Assembly (NCBI GenBank): GCA_023301685.1
Contig: JALZUG010000017.1
Span: forward strand, 1-64,000
Direction: 5' to 3'
Origin: Rickettsiaceae bacterium
GTDB lineage: Bacteria; Pseudomonadota; Alphaproteobacteria; Rickettsiales; Rickettsiaceae
DNA length: 64,000 nt
A program made the position numbers and the translations under genes. Shown here one piece after another: positions 28,987 to 38,238 of the stretch. The notes below the pieces were generated by a model. It saw only the letters and a program-made list of their open reading frames with translations. It did no database searches and was not told the DNA's origin. The first letter of the stretch is position 1; each line of letters starts with the position of its first letter.

Positions 28987-29913
28987 ATGAACAAGGCAAT
29001 AATTATTTGTGGTCCGACAGCTAGTGGTAAAACTAATTTTGCACATAAGCTAGCTCTTAAAAATAATGGTGAAATTGTAAATGCTGATTCAATGCAGCTC
29101 TACAAGCAATTACCAATTATTACTGCATCACCTGAGCAAAAGCTAAAAGATGAACTACCATATCACTTGTATAATTTTCAGGAGATAGATAAAGAGTTAT
29201 CTGCTACAAAATATGTGGATATGGCTAGAGATGTTATTCAAAAAATATCTTTAAAAGGTAAATTGCCAATAATTGTGGGCGGGAGTGGTATGTATATTAG
29301 TATGCTTGCCAATGGTTATAGTTTGATGCCTGATATTGATGAGAATATTCGACTAAATGCTAGATTATTGCATAAGGAACTTGGATGTGAATTATTCTTT
29401 GAAGAGCTTAAGAAACTAGATCCAAAAATTGTAGAAAACCTATATGCTTCCGATACACAAAGAACAATACGAGCTTACGAAGTAATTAAACAAACAGGTA
29501 AGTCAATTTTAGATTTTCAAAAAGAGGAAAACTATAAGCCACTTCCTCATTTTGAGTTTAAGATTATATTTCTTCTTCCTGAGCGTAGTTTTTTATATGA
29601 AGCATGTAATGAGCGTTTAAAAATACTATTTGATTCAGGTGGAATTGATGAAGTAAAGTTAGCTTATGAAACTTTTGGAGATATTCAAACTACTGGAATG
29701 AAGGCTCTAGGCGTGCAAGAAATTATTCAGTATATAAAAGGAGATATTCCTCTAGATGAGGCAATAGACCTAGCTAGTGCGAAAACAAGACAATACGCTA
29801 AAAGACAAACTACATGGTTTAAAAATCAGATAATAGTAGATCAGGTTATTGAGTTTAGCACTGCTAAGCAATACAGTGAAATTATGGAAGATTTAGCTCG
29901 AATAACTATATAA
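28987..29913 (+). CDS. miaA: tRNA dimethylallyltransferase MiaA
   Basis: This 308-residue enzyme transfers a dimethylallyl group to A37 of tRNAs that read UNN codons. The P-loop GPTASGKT is at residues 9-16, followed by NADSMQLYK with the substrate Asp, and VGGSGMYI. KALGVQEIIQYI and TRQYAKRQTTWFKNQ in the C-terminal half are typical. Length is normal. The gene lies behind thyX and converges with the regulator at 29.9 kb. A short palindromic AATTTGAATTAG-rich stretch between the two stops may serve as a weak bidirectional terminator. Confidence 0.96.
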   Translation: MNKAIIICGPTASGKTNFAHKLALKNNGEIVNADSMQLYKQLPIITASPEQKLKDELPYHLYNFQEIDKELSATKYVDMARDVIQKISLKGKLPIIVGGSGMYISMLANGYSLMPDIDENIRLNARLLHKELGCELFFEELKKLDPKIVENLYASDTQRTIRAYEVIKQTGKSILDFQKEENYKPLPHFEFKIIFLLPERSFLYEACNERLKILFDSGGIDEVKLAYETFGDIQTTGMKALGVQEIIQYIKGDIPLDEAIDLASAKTRQYAKRQTTWFKNQIIVDQVIEFSTAKQYSEIMEDLARITI

Positions 29914-29936
29914 TTTAAAATTTGAATTAGTATGAT

Positions 29937-30530
29937 CTAATTCAAATTTAGAAAGTAATTCGAATTTTTAATTTCAAGTAATCCTTTGGGTAGTTTCTGT
30001 TTTAGCTTATAAATATGAGTTTCAACAGTGGTGGACTCAGTATCACGATGGTGTCCCCAAACTGTCTGCTGCAAACTCTCTTTGTCAGTGGTAAATTCTC
30101 TGCTAACTAATAGAGCTTTGAATAAATCATTCTCTTTATTAGTGAGCACTATTTCGCTACTTTTTGACAGTAGTACGCTTGCACGTTCATTATAAATCCA
30201 GCTATTATTAATTACGCAGAATAAGCTTGTATCATCAGCATTTTTGGAAATTATCCGAACAATATCTTGTAGAAAAAAAGGTTTTTGGATTGCTATTTCT
30301 CTCTTAAGAATTTTTTCTTTTGTTAGATTAATAACAATATTAGCCCGAAACAGAGAAATAATCTCTAAATCGTCTGTTGCATCAATAATTAGTATATCAG
30401 CTTTTTCTATAGAATTTATGGAATTATAATTAGTAAATACGTAGTCAGTATTATCAGAAAGCGCGTTTAGCAATATATCATTCTTGCTTGCTATAAAGTA
30501 ATTTTTTTTTGTTAAATCTGACGGGTTCAT
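29937..30530 (-). CDS. OmpR-type winged-helix regulator with degenerate receiver
   Basis: The last 80 residues of this 197-residue protein form an OmpR/PhoB-type DNA-binding domain: LTNKENDLFKALL, then TVWGHHRDTESTTVETHIYKL and a closing YFLNLN wing. The first 100 residues keep a receiver-like outline, with ADILIIDA carrying a possible phospho-Asp and IQKPFFLQDIVRII carrying the Lys-Pro. The domain is shortened, and the acidic pair near the N-terminus is missing. It may be regulated without phosphorylation. The start is adjacent to the stop of trhO, so they probably share a transcript. The partner kinase is unknown; the histidine kinase at 0.7-2.4 kb is one candidate. Confidence 0.8.
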   Translation of the reverse strand: MNPSDLTKKNYFIASKNDILLNALSDNTDYVFTNYNSINSIEKADILIIDATDDLEIISLFRANIVINLTKEKILKREIAIQKPFFLQDIVRIISKNADDTSLFCVINNSWIYNERASVLLSKSSEIVLTNKENDLFKALLVSREFTTDKESLQQTVWGHHRDTESTTVETHIYKLKQKLPKGLLEIKNSNYFLNLN

Positions 30531-31316
30531 CTATTTACTATTACTAACTCCTTTTGCCGTTTGGCCCTTTTCTACCCAAAATCCTTCTGAAGGTGATAAT
30601 TCAGATGAGACAGCTCCTCTATCATCAAATACAAAACATTCTCCTTTCCAGATATTGTTTGTATTTTTTGTATCCTCTAGATACTGAAGAATGCCGCCTT
30701 TTAAGTGAAATACTTCTTTAATCCCCATATCTTTAAGAAGAGCAGTAGATTTTTCGCAACGAATGCCACCTGTGCAAAACATGGCGACTTTCTTGTTTTT
30801 TAGCATGTCTAGATTTTGTTTGGTCCATTCTGGAAATTCTCTGAACGTTTCCGTCTTAGGGTCGATAGAACCTTCAAATGTACCAACTTTGACTTCATAA
30901 TCATTTCGAGTATCAATGGTGATGACATCATCTCTTTTGATGAAATCATCCCAGTCTTTGGTTTCTATATATTCACCCTTTAGATTTTCTACATCAAGAT
31001 CGTTATATTTTAATGCTACTATTTCTTTCTTAAGCTTTACTTTTACTTTTGTGAAAGGTTGTTTATCGCAATAATTAACTTTGATGCTAATTTCTTTTGC
31101 ACCTGTTAATTTGCGCATTTCTTCGATAAGATAGTGCAGATCTTCTTCTTTGCCTGATATAGAACCATTTAGTCCTTCCGGAGCAACTAGAACCGTTCCA
31201 TAAATAAATTTTTTCTTTGCACGTAATAAAATTTGAGGCTGTAAGATTGCAGGATCATTAATATTTGTAAAGCTATAAAAACTTAAGATAGCAATTTTGT
31301 TCTCATGATTGGCCAT
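30531..31316 (-). CDS. trhO: tRNA uridine(34) hydroxylase TrhO (rhodanese-related, YceA)
   Basis: This 261-residue protein has an N-terminal acylphosphatase-like domain ([20 protein letters not shown]) and a rhodanese domain carrying the active-site loop [10 protein letters not shown]. TrhO performs oxygen-dependent hydroxylation of U34 in tRNA; family members were formerly UPF0176. Its length is slightly shorter than the E. coli protein, as in other Rickettsiales. It is the second last gene of a minus-strand run that starts with hflK, hflC and degP. Confidence 0.93.
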   Translation of the reverse strand: MANHENKIAILSFYSFTNINDPAILQPQILLRAKKKFIYGTVLVAPEGLNGSISGKEEDLHYLIEEMRKLTGAKEISIKVNYCDKQPFTKVKVKLKKEIVALKYNDLDVENLKGEYIETKDWDDFIKRDDVITIDTRNDYEVKVGTFEGSIDPKTETFREFPEWTKQNLDMLKNKKVAMFCTGGIRCEKSTALLKDMGIKEVFHLKGGILQYLEDTKNTNNIWKGECFVFDDRGAVSSELSPSEGFWVEKGQTAKGVSNSK

Positions 31317-31346
31317 AATATTATATTTCTTTCTTATCGGTTATTT

Positions 31347-32783
31347 TTATTTCAATGGGATAGCAACAAACATTGTATAATCACCTCTTTTTACTAGGAG
31401 TACAACATTATTTTTCTCAGAATTAGATAGTTGTTCTTTATAAATTTTATTAAATTGTTCGATGCTTTCTATATTCTTCTGATCAATCGCAAGTATTAGA
31501 TCTCCAATTCTAAGATCAAGAACCATACCTTGTTCATTTATACCTACAACAACAATACCAGTGCTACTTTCATCCAGATCTAGCTTATCGCGCAAGTTTG
31601 GTGAAATATTGCTAAATGTAATACCAGATGTTTGTATAGTATCTTCCTTTTCAATTACTGGTGGCGCTTTTTGAGGTTCAGCAGGTTCTGTAATTTTTGC
31701 AGTTAAAATTACTGTCTTACTATTTCTTATAATAGTAAGTTTTACTTTATCTCCAATGTGACTATCAGCAACAAATAACTGTAGTTTTCTAGAGTTTAGT
31801 ATAGTCTGGCCATTAAATTTTGTAATTAAGTCCCCTTGTTTTAATCCAGCTTTATCTCCTGTACCGTCTGGTCTTACATTTACTACTAATACACCACTTG
31901 CTTCTTTTAAAGACAGTGCGTCCGCTAGTTCTTGAGTTACTTCTTGTATACCAATATCTAGGCGCCCACGGCTGATTTTCCCTTTTTCCTTTAATTGCTT
32001 CATGATGTCTGTGACAGTATTGGAAGGTATCGCAAAACCTATACCAATATTTGTTCCGCCATTAATATCTGGTACAGATGTATTAATGCCAACTACTTTA
32101 CCGTGTATATCATATAGAGGGCCACCAGAGTTTCCTGTGTTGATTGCAGCGTCAGTTTGTAAGAAATCATCAACAAGCTCATCTTGATTTAATCCAAGAT
32201 CTCGACCTTTTGACGAGATGATACCAGTAGTAACTGTTCCACCAAAACCAAGTGGATTTCCTATTGCTATTACTATATCGCCAACGCGCACTTTGCTTGA
32301 ATCTGCAAAGCTTACGGCGGGCAATTTTTGTTCAATATTAATTTTAAGTAAAGCAAGGTCTGTTTTTGGATCAGTTCCAATAATTCTTGCTGGTACTTCG
32401 AGATTATCTAAAAGCTTAATATATATTTCATCCGAGCCAGATACGACGTGGTCATTTGTAATTATATATCCATCTGGATCAACGATAAATCCAGATCCTA
32501 AAGAAAGAGTGCTTGGATTTGCTGATATGTCGTCAAACGAGAATGGCATGTTAAATTGTTCAAAAAAGCTATTGAATTTATCGAGAGGCAATATTTCTGG
32601 TAGGGATGCAACTTTTGGGTTTACTTGTCTACTATATTTTACTGTGTAAATATTTACTACACTAGGCATTAATGGTTCAATAATGTCTGCAAAGCTTGTA
32701 ATATGAGCTGGCGCAGCTGCATTTACAGAGCTTATGCGAGCCAAAACAATTATATAAACCAGTAATTTGCCTAATGTTCTCAT
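31347..32783 (-). CDS. degP: Periplasmic serine protease DegP/HtrA (Do family)
   Basis: This 478-residue periplasmic protease and chaperone has a signal peptide of about 22 residues ending SVNA. The catalytic triad is visible as His112 (ITNDHVV), Asp142 (TDLALLK) and Ser219 (NTGNSGGPL). Two PDZ domains follow (about 270-360 and 385-475). It handles misfolded outer-membrane and periplasmic proteins. The gene sits four bases after hflC, repeating the hflK-hflC-protease order well known in alphaproteobacteria. Confidence 0.96.
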   Translation of the reverse strand: MRTLGKLLVYIIVLARISSVNAAAPAHITSFADIIEPLMPSVVNIYTVKYSRQVNPKVASLPEILPLDKFNSFFEQFNMPFSFDDISANPSTLSLGSGFIVDPDGYIITNDHVVSGSDEIYIKLLDNLEVPARIIGTDPKTDLALLKINIEQKLPAVSFADSSKVRVGDIVIAIGNPLGFGGTVTTGIISSKGRDLGLNQDELVDDFLQTDAAINTGNSGGPLYDIHGKVVGINTSVPDINGGTNIGIGFAIPSNTVTDIMKQLKEKGKISRGRLDIGIQEVTQELADALSLKEASGVLVVNVRPDGTGDKAGLKQGDLITKFNGQTILNSRKLQLFVADSHIGDKVKLTIIRNSKTVILTAKITEPAEPQKAPPVIEKEDTIQTSGITFSNISPNLRDKLDLDESSTGIVVVGINEQGMVLDLRIGDLILAIDQKNIESIEQFNKIYKEQLSNSEKNNVVLLVKRGDYTMFVAIPLK

Positions 32784-32787
32784 GATA

Positions 32788-33645
32788 TTATTTTCCTACT
32801 TTCAAATATTTGAAAAATTCAGATTTTGGTGATAATACAAATTGAGTATTGTCTTTAGCCAATGATTTTTTATAAGCAATTAATGATCTATAGAATTTAT
32901 AAAATTCAGGATCTTTCGAATATGCTTGATTATATAGTCTGGCAGATTCAGCATCACCTATACCTTTTATTTTTTGAGCATCCATAAAAGCAGTAGCTAA
33001 AATAATTTGACTTTCTTTATTAGCGCGTGACTTGATTCTGGCGGCTTCTTCTTCACCTTCAGCCCTGATTTGCTTTGCTTCTTTATGGCGTTCAGTCTGC
33101 ATTCTAGAGTAAATAGCATTACTATTTTCTTGTGGTAAGTCAGATTTTAGGATTCTAACATCAATGATTTTAATTCCAAAAGTTCCTGCTTCTTTGTGTA
33201 CTAGATCACGAATTTGTAACATTAGATCTGATCTTTGGTCTGATAGTAGGGCATTTAATGGCACTCTACCAATAATAGTTCTCATCGAAGATTCAAGGAT
33301 TTTATTAAGACGCAAGTTTGCTCCAGAATAGTTGTTTACTGTTTTAATAAATTTAACAGGGCTGGTTATTTGGTATTTTGCAAAAGCATCAACAAGTACT
33401 CTTTTTTCGTCTAAGGCTGTTAACTCTTTCTCTTCAGCTGTAACATTTAAAATTCTTTTATCCAAAAATTGTATGTTTTGAATAAGTGGAATCTTAATGT
33501 TAAGACCAGGTTCTTGTATGATTCTTACAGCTTCGCCAAACTGAAATATAACACCAGTGTAACGTTGATCTACGGTAAATAATGATGCAGATAGTAATAA
33601 GAAGGTGGTAAAAACCGCGATTATTGTTATATATAATTTATTCAT
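32788..33645 (-). CDS. hflC: HflC, prohibitin-like subunit of the FtsH regulator complex
   Basis: This 285-residue SPFH protein has an N-terminal membrane anchor (residues 5-22) and a periplasmic band-7 domain (SLFTVDQRYTGVIFQFGE and onward). A charged coiled-coil region with RMQTERHKEAKQIRAEGEEEA is followed by SRANKESQIILA. With HflK it forms the large periplasmic cage around FtsH that limits membrane protein degradation. It lies 13 bases after hflK and 4 bases before degP. Confidence 0.96.
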   Translation of the reverse strand: MNKLYITIIAVFTTFLLLSASLFTVDQRYTGVIFQFGEAVRIIQEPGLNIKIPLIQNIQFLDKRILNVTAEEKELTALDEKRVLVDAFAKYQITSPVKFIKTVNNYSGANLRLNKILESSMRTIIGRVPLNALLSDQRSDLMLQIRDLVHKEAGTFGIKIIDVRILKSDLPQENSNAIYSRMQTERHKEAKQIRAEGEEEAARIKSRANKESQIILATAFMDAQKIKGIGDAESARLYNQAYSKDPEFYKFYRSLIAYKKSLAKDNTQFVLSPKSEFFKYLKVGK

Positions 33646-33658
33646 CTTTTAGCTCTTC

Positions 33659-34726
33659 CTATTTATTTTCAAATAAGTTTTTTTGATTTACAGACATGTG
33701 AGGAAGCATTCCTTCACCACCCATAATAATTTTATCAGACTCTTCAAGTATGGACTCTATTGTTTCTAAATATAGCCTGTTTCTTGTAACGTCCTTGCTT
33801 GCGGCATACTGTCTATAAATTGCATTAAATCTAGAAGCATTACCTTTTGCTTTAGAAATCACCTCTGCTTTATAACCCTCAGCTTCTTGTATAATTCTTG
33901 CAGATTCACCCCGAGCTTTTGGTAGGATATCATTCATATAAGCTTCGGATTCGTTAATAACCTTTTCTTTATCGGCCTTTGCTGTTTGCACATCGCGATA
34001 TGCGGCTATTACTGATTCAGGTGGTTGAGCTTCCAGAAGTTTTACTTGTTGAATCTCAACACCAGATTCGTATTGATCAAGTATTTGTTGTATCAACTCT
34101 TCAATTTTAACAGCTACTGTTTCCTTCTTATTCGAAAGTACAGAAGTAATAGGAGTATTGCCAATTACTTCACGAATTGCACTCTCGGCTGCAGCTTTTA
34201 CAGTTTCTTCCGGATTGTCAACATTAAAAATATAATTTGAAAGACCTTTAATATGCCACATAACATCAACATTCAGTTGTATAATATTTTCATCACCTGT
34301 TAGCATTAAGCTTTCGGATGATACATCTCTTGCTGTAGTGGCGCCACCAATTCTTGTATATCCAGTCGATCGGTAGCCTATTTCAGTTCTTCTTGATTTA
34401 GCAACTTGTTCGATAATTTTTTTCTCTATAGGCCAAGGAAGATGGTAATTCAAACCGGATGTAGCATCTCTTTGAAATTTACCAAATCTCATGACGATTG
34501 CTTTTTCACCTTCTTTGTCATTTACTTCAAAAAATCCAGATGACATCCACAATAGGAACAGAGCTGTTAAGATAAGAAAAATTGTCTTTCCACTAAAGTT
34601 AAAATTAAAGTCATTTAAGTTAAATTGATCTTTTCGTTTTTTTGTGAAAATATTATCTTCATTCTCTCCTTCAAAATCGTCCCAGGGCGATTTTTTAAAT
34701 ATTTGCATATATAGTTTATTAATCAT
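33659..34726 (-). CDS. hflK: HflK, prohibitin-like subunit of the FtsH regulator complex
   Basis: This 355-residue partner of HflC has the usual N-terminal KSPWDDFEGENED stretch, one transmembrane helix near 48-64 and the band-7 domain (EKAIVMRFGKFQRDATSGLNYHLPWP). A coiled coil follows with the conserved ARGESARIIQEAEGYKAEVI. Translation could begin at the first ATG (34726) or at Met7 (34708), both in frame. It is the first gene of the hflK-hflC-degP run and is divergent from mrp. Confidence 0.96.
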   Translation of the reverse strand: MINKLYMQIFKKSPWDDFEGENEDNIFTKKRKDQFNLNDFNFNFSGKTIFLILTALFLLWMSSGFFEVNDKEGEKAIVMRFGKFQRDATSGLNYHLPWPIEKKIIEQVAKSRRTEIGYRSTGYTRIGGATTARDVSSESLMLTGDENIIQLNVDVMWHIKGLSNYIFNVDNPEETVKAAAESAIREVIGNTPITSVLSNKKETVAVKIEELIQQILDQYESGVEIQQVKLLEAQPPESVIAAYRDVQTAKADKEKVINESEAYMNDILPKARGESARIIQEAEGYKAEVISKAKGNASRFNAIYRQYAASKDVTRNRLYLETIESILEESDKIIMGGEGMLPHMSVNQKNLFENK

Positions 34727-34838
34727 TAAATAGAACCACGGATTTGTGTTGTTATAAAGTATAGCCTGAACACTAAAATTATATTGTTTAGACTATAGCG
34801 TCTGATATAATATATAAAAATTATCAAATATTGCAAGC

Positions 34839-35822
34839 ATGACAAGTTCAAACGCTGAGAGAATTAAGACGCTAACTGATAAATTATTATTTTCTGATGG
34901 TTCCTCTGTTGGTTCCAGGTCATCTGATATTGTAATTAATAAGAATAATCTTGGGTTCTCTATTGATATTAGTGGAATAGAGCTAAAAGAAGCAGAAACA
35001 GTCCGCCAGCTCGCGATAGCGGAGATTGAAAAGTATGAAAACTTTGACAAGGTTAGTATTGTATTAACTAGCACGCGCGTTGGTAAGAAAGATGAGCATC
35101 CTAAGCTGCACGTGGATGGAGTAAAAGAAATCATAGTGGTTGCTGCTGGAAAGGGTGGCGTTGGTAAATCAACAGTTGCAGTATTATTAGCGCATAAGCT
35201 AGCAAGTGAAGGTAAGAAGGTTGGTATTATTGATGCTGATATTTATGGGCCGTCAATTCCACATATGCTAGATCTTAGTGGTAAGCCACATGTTGAGGAT
35301 AAGAAAATGATTCCTCTAGAAAATTATGGAATAAGCGTTAATTCTATTGGTTTTCTGACAGAGCCCGGAGCATCTGTTAGCTGGCGTGGCCCAATGACAA
35401 GTAAGGCACTATATCAACTTCTTTCTTTAACAAAATGGGGTGATTTGGATTACCTTATAATTGATACTCCTCCAGGTACTGGTGATATTCATTTGAGTTT
35501 GCTACAAAATTACATTGTTGATAAGGTAATTATGGTTGTAACGCCGCAGAAAATCGCCGAACTTGATGTAAGCAGAGCTATAAGCTTGTATAGAAAATTT
35601 GATATATCAGTTTTTGGAATTGTCGAAAATATGACTCACTATATTGACCAAGATTCAGGAAAGGAAATTAGGCTTTTTACAGGCAATAGCAGTGGAAACA
35701 TCTCGCAAGAAAACGATATTCCAGTACTTACAAAACTTCCAATTACCCCAGAACTATCTGCTGCATGTGATGCTGGGATAGATTTGAAAAAATTCACTCA
35801 TCTTTTGGATTTTAATCTTTAA
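34839..35822 (+). CDS. mrp: Mrp/ApbC-type iron-sulfur carrier ATPase
   Basis: This 327-residue protein has an N-terminal DUF59-like part (residues 1-80) and a P-loop ATPase of the Mrp/NBP35 family. The deviant Walker A is AAGKGGVGKST, followed by GIIDADIYGPSIPHML and the Walker-B-like LIIDTPPGTGDIHLS. The family role is to hold and transfer Fe-S clusters. The C-terminal Cys-x-x-Cys normally following GIVENM is absent: the text reads GIVENMTHYIDQDSGKE. I believe other alphaproteobacterial Mrp proteins also lack it. The start is divergent from hflK. Confidence 0.92.
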   Translation: MTSSNAERIKTLTDKLLFSDGSSVGSRSSDIVINKNNLGFSIDISGIELKEAETVRQLAIAEIEKYENFDKVSIVLTSTRVGKKDEHPKLHVDGVKEIIVVAAGKGGVGKSTVAVLLAHKLASEGKKVGIIDADIYGPSIPHMLDLSGKPHVEDKKMIPLENYGISVNSIGFLTEPGASVSWRGPMTSKALYQLLSLTKWGDLDYLIIDTPPGTGDIHLSLLQNYIVDKVIMVVTPQKIAELDVSRAISLYRKFDISVFGIVENMTHYIDQDSGKEIRLFTGNSSGNISQENDIPVLTKLPITPELSAACDAGIDLKKFTHLLDFNL

Positions 35823-35839
35823 TATTTGTTAATGATTAT

Positions 35840-35868
35840 TTGACGTAGTTTAGAAATAATGCTATAAT
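35840..35868 (+). promoter_or_regulatory. Strong sigma70-type promoter for the 123-residue gene
   Basis: TTGACG (35840-35845) and TATAAT (35863-35868) are separated by exactly 17 bases. The -10 hexamer is the first part of a perfect 18-base inverted repeat, so promoter and palindrome are physically merged. The coding start is at 35929. Confidence 0.75.
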
Positions 35869-35905
35869 TATATTACTATATTAATCTTATAGTAATATAA
35901 TTATA
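35863..35905. repeat. Perfect 18-bp inverted repeat overlapping the -10 box
   Basis: Arms 35863-35880 and 35888-35905 are perfect inverted complements around a 7-base loop (TTAATCT). All arms are A/T-rich. The left arm starts with the TATAAT of the promoter. The repeat may be an operator bound by a dimer, or a stem at the very start of the mRNA. No T-run follows, so it is not a standard terminator of mrp, although it lies 41 bases after the mrp stop. Confidence 0.85.
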
Positions 35906-35928
35906 ATCTACATGGAGAATAGGTAAAT

Positions 35929-36300
35929 ATGGCAAAGGCGAGAGGTATACCGGGTGTAGCTGAAGAGAGAGTGTTAGATAGTAGCGAAATGCGAGAATTA
36001 GCTATGGTTAACAGTATAACGGATTTATTAATAGAAAGAGAGGAATTTGATACGTTAATAGGATGCATCATTGCTGACCAAGGTCGAGATCATAGTAATG
36101 AAAATATTGTAGGCAAACTTGCTAGGCAACATATAAATAACTTAGTTGGACAAACCAATCGAAAAGTTGCAAAAGAAGTTGATGAATGGCTAGGTGAGAA
36201 TATAGTACCTGATTTGAGTGGATTAATTGCAGATTATGTTATATCTGTACCTGTTGTGCATGCAGAAGATGATGCTCACATTATTGGAGACAATGAATAG
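35929..36300 (+). CDS. Hypothetical 123-residue protein under a palindromic promoter
   Basis: I do not recognise this family. The protein is soluble, acidic overall and predicted mostly helical: GIPGVAEERVLDSSEMREL, then ITDLLIEREEFDTLIG and KEVDEWLGENIVPDLSGLI. There is no signal peptide or membrane segment. It begins after a GGAGAATAGGT ribosome site and has its own strong promoter with an overlapping perfect palindrome, so its expression is probably regulated. Because the gene is small, stands alone and has an unusual control region, it could be an effector or a regulator; that is speculation. Confidence 0.75.
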   Translation: MAKARGIPGVAEERVLDSSEMRELAMVNSITDLLIEREEFDTLIGCIIADQGRDHSNENIVGKLARQHINNLVGQTNRKVAKEVDEWLGENIVPDLSGLIADYVISVPVVHAEDDAHIIGDNE

Positions 36301-36378
36301 GAAAAGGTGCAGATTTTGATCCAGCTGATGGTTAAGAAAATTATGTAAAATTTGCAAATACCTAGATTTTTATACATC

Positions 36379-36408
36379 TTAGACAAGAGCGGTTAGTTCT
36401 GCTATAAA
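36379..36408 (+). promoter_or_regulatory. Putative promoter of lemA-htpX
   Basis: TTAGAC (36379-36384) and TATAAA (36403-36408) are separated by 18 bases and lie 34 bases before the lemA start. Confidence 0.5.
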
Positions 36409-36442
36409 TATAACATCTATCAAAATTATAAAGAGGATTTTT

Positions 36443-37006
36443 ATGTCTACAGAATGGATGATTTTTCTGGTTATTGGGGGTGCATTATTTTTACTAATTA
36501 TATTTTATAACCGATTAGTAAAGCTTCGCCAGAATCGTAAAAATGCATTTTCTGATATTGACGTCCAGCTCAAGCAAAGATTAGATCTTGTTCCTCAGCT
36601 AGTCAGTACTGTGAAGGGTTATGCTGAGCATGAATCCAAAATTTTTGAAGAAGTTACAAAAATGCGTGCGCAAGTGAATCCTAGCGCAGGCGTTGCTGAA
36701 AGAGCAAAGGCTGAAGCATCTTTAAGTGGATCATTAATGAATCTTTTCGCGGTAGCTGAAAACTATCCTGACTTAAAAGCTGATGGTAATTTTAAGCATT
36801 TGCAGACAGAGCTTTCAGATATAGAGAATAAGATTGCAGCAGCAAGAAGATACTTTAATAATTCTACAAATGAGTATAATACGGCTTGTGAGCAATTTCC
36901 TTCAAACGTTATAGCAAGTATGATGTCTTTTAAGCAAGAAGAATTTTTTGATGTTCCAGATTCGCAGAGAGAGACAATAGAAAAAGCTCCTGAAATTAAG
37001 TTTTAA
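36443..37006 (+). CDS. lemA: LemA family protein
   Basis: This 187-residue membrane-anchored helical protein has one N-terminal transmembrane segment (about residues 5-24). It is followed by the family stretch NRLVKLRQNRKNAFSDIDVQLKQRLDLVPQLV with a helical bundle behind it (RRYFNNSTNEYNTACEQFPSNVIA). The role is not firmly known. It is very often paired with the HtpX-like peptidase, as here, 11 bases downstream, which points to membrane protein quality control. AAGAGG is the ribosome site. Confidence 0.95.
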   Translation: MSTEWMIFLVIGGALFLLIIFYNRLVKLRQNRKNAFSDIDVQLKQRLDLVPQLVSTVKGYAEHESKIFEEVTKMRAQVNPSAGVAERAKAEASLSGSLMNLFAVAENYPDLKADGNFKHLQTELSDIENKIAAARRYFNNSTNEYNTACEQFPSNVIASMMSFKQEEFFDVPDSQRETIEKAPEIKF

Positions 37007-37017
37007 AGGCTTGTTTT

Positions 37018-38004
37018 ATGAGGAATAGTGATATTCATAAAGTTGGGATACAAACTAGTATTTGGAATAATAATTTAAAATCAGCGTTTTTGTTGATTAG
37101 CTTCCCTTTTGTAATTGCGATGATGTTTTGGGTAATGATATTTGCATTTCAATTAGTTGCAATTAGCCAAGACGGAATATTCTGGGGAGATGCTACGCGT
37201 ATTGCCAATTCTGTGTTATTACAATATTGGTGGCTTGTGTTCTCGTGCGTTGGTATATGGTTTGCAATTGCGTGGTTTTCGCATCAAAGTTTGATTAATA
37301 AGGATACAAAAGCAAAGCCAGCGGTACGCTCAGAAACTCCTGAAATATATAATATTCTGGAAAATTTATGTATTAGCCGTGGGCTAACTATGCCAAAGCT
37401 ATTTATTATTGATTCCCCGGTATTGAATGCTTATGCGAGCGGTATTAACCAAAAAACATATGCTATTACGCTTACAACCGGCCTTATAGAAAAGCTAGAA
37501 AAAGACGAGCTAAAGACAGTTATAGCGCATGAACTTACTCACATTATGAATCGTGATGTTCGTCTTTTGATAATTTCTGTGATTTTTGTAGGTATTATCA
37601 GCTTATTATCTGAAATGATGGTCAGAGGTGTGATGCGAAGCACATTATACGCTCATAGTAGCGGTAGTAGTAGAAGGAGAGGGGGTAAAGGATCTGGCGG
37701 TGCTATTATAGTGGCTGTTATAATAATAATTCTTGTTGCAGCTATTGGTTATTTTCTTTCAATCTTAATTCGTTTTACTCTTTCGAGAAAAAGGGAGTAT
37801 TTAGCAGATGCTGGAGCAGTAGAGCTGACTAAAAATAGTCCAGCCTTAATTCGCGCGCTGCAGAAAATATCAGGTAACTCACATCTCGAAGATGTTGATA
37901 GTGACGTTCAGCAGATGATGTTTGACAATCAAAAGTCATTTCTTGGTTTGTTTGCGACTCATCCCCCAATTGAATCAAGAATAGATGTATTGAAGAATTT
38001 CTAA
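37018..38004 (+). CDS. htpX: HtpX-like M48 family membrane metalloprotease
   Basis: This 328-residue inner-membrane zinc protease has the active-site motif HELTH at 171-175 and the third ligand Glu260 in REYLADAGAVEL. Hydrophobic segments near 22-48, 68-88, 182-199 and 229-250 anchor it. A glycine/arginine-rich insertion (SSGSSRRRGGKGSGG) precedes the last helix. It belongs to the version that pairs with LemA and is thought to degrade damaged membrane proteins alongside FtsH, whose regulators HflK/HflC are encoded 3 kb away. The end region has no clear terminator. Confidence 0.93.
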   Translation: MRNSDIHKVGIQTSIWNNNLKSAFLLISFPFVIAMMFWVMIFAFQLVAISQDGIFWGDATRIANSVLLQYWWLVFSCVGIWFAIAWFSHQSLINKDTKAKPAVRSETPEIYNILENLCISRGLTMPKLFIIDSPVLNAYASGINQKTYAITLTTGLIEKLEKDELKTVIAHELTHIMNRDVRLLIISVIFVGIISLLSEMMVRGVMRSTLYAHSSGSSRRRGGKGSGGAIIVAVIIIILVAAIGYFLSILIRFTLSRKREYLADAGAVELTKNSPALIRALQKISGNSHLEDVDSDVQQMMFDNQKSFLGLFATHPPIESRIDVLKNF

Positions 38005-38238
38005 TTTGCTCTATAAGTGAACTTTCTCTACTTTCCTGAATTTAGAAATTCTTTCATAGAAACTTCGAGTGAGTTTGCTACATTATTAATATCACTATTA
38101 ATACATCCTTATTGTGTATACCGGATTTTACATTAACTCTAGGTCTACTACAAAAATATTTTTAAATTCTTGAAATTTTATATAAAATTTGTTAATTAAA
38201 TGACTTAGTGAATTTAGAAATAAAATTAAATTATATAA

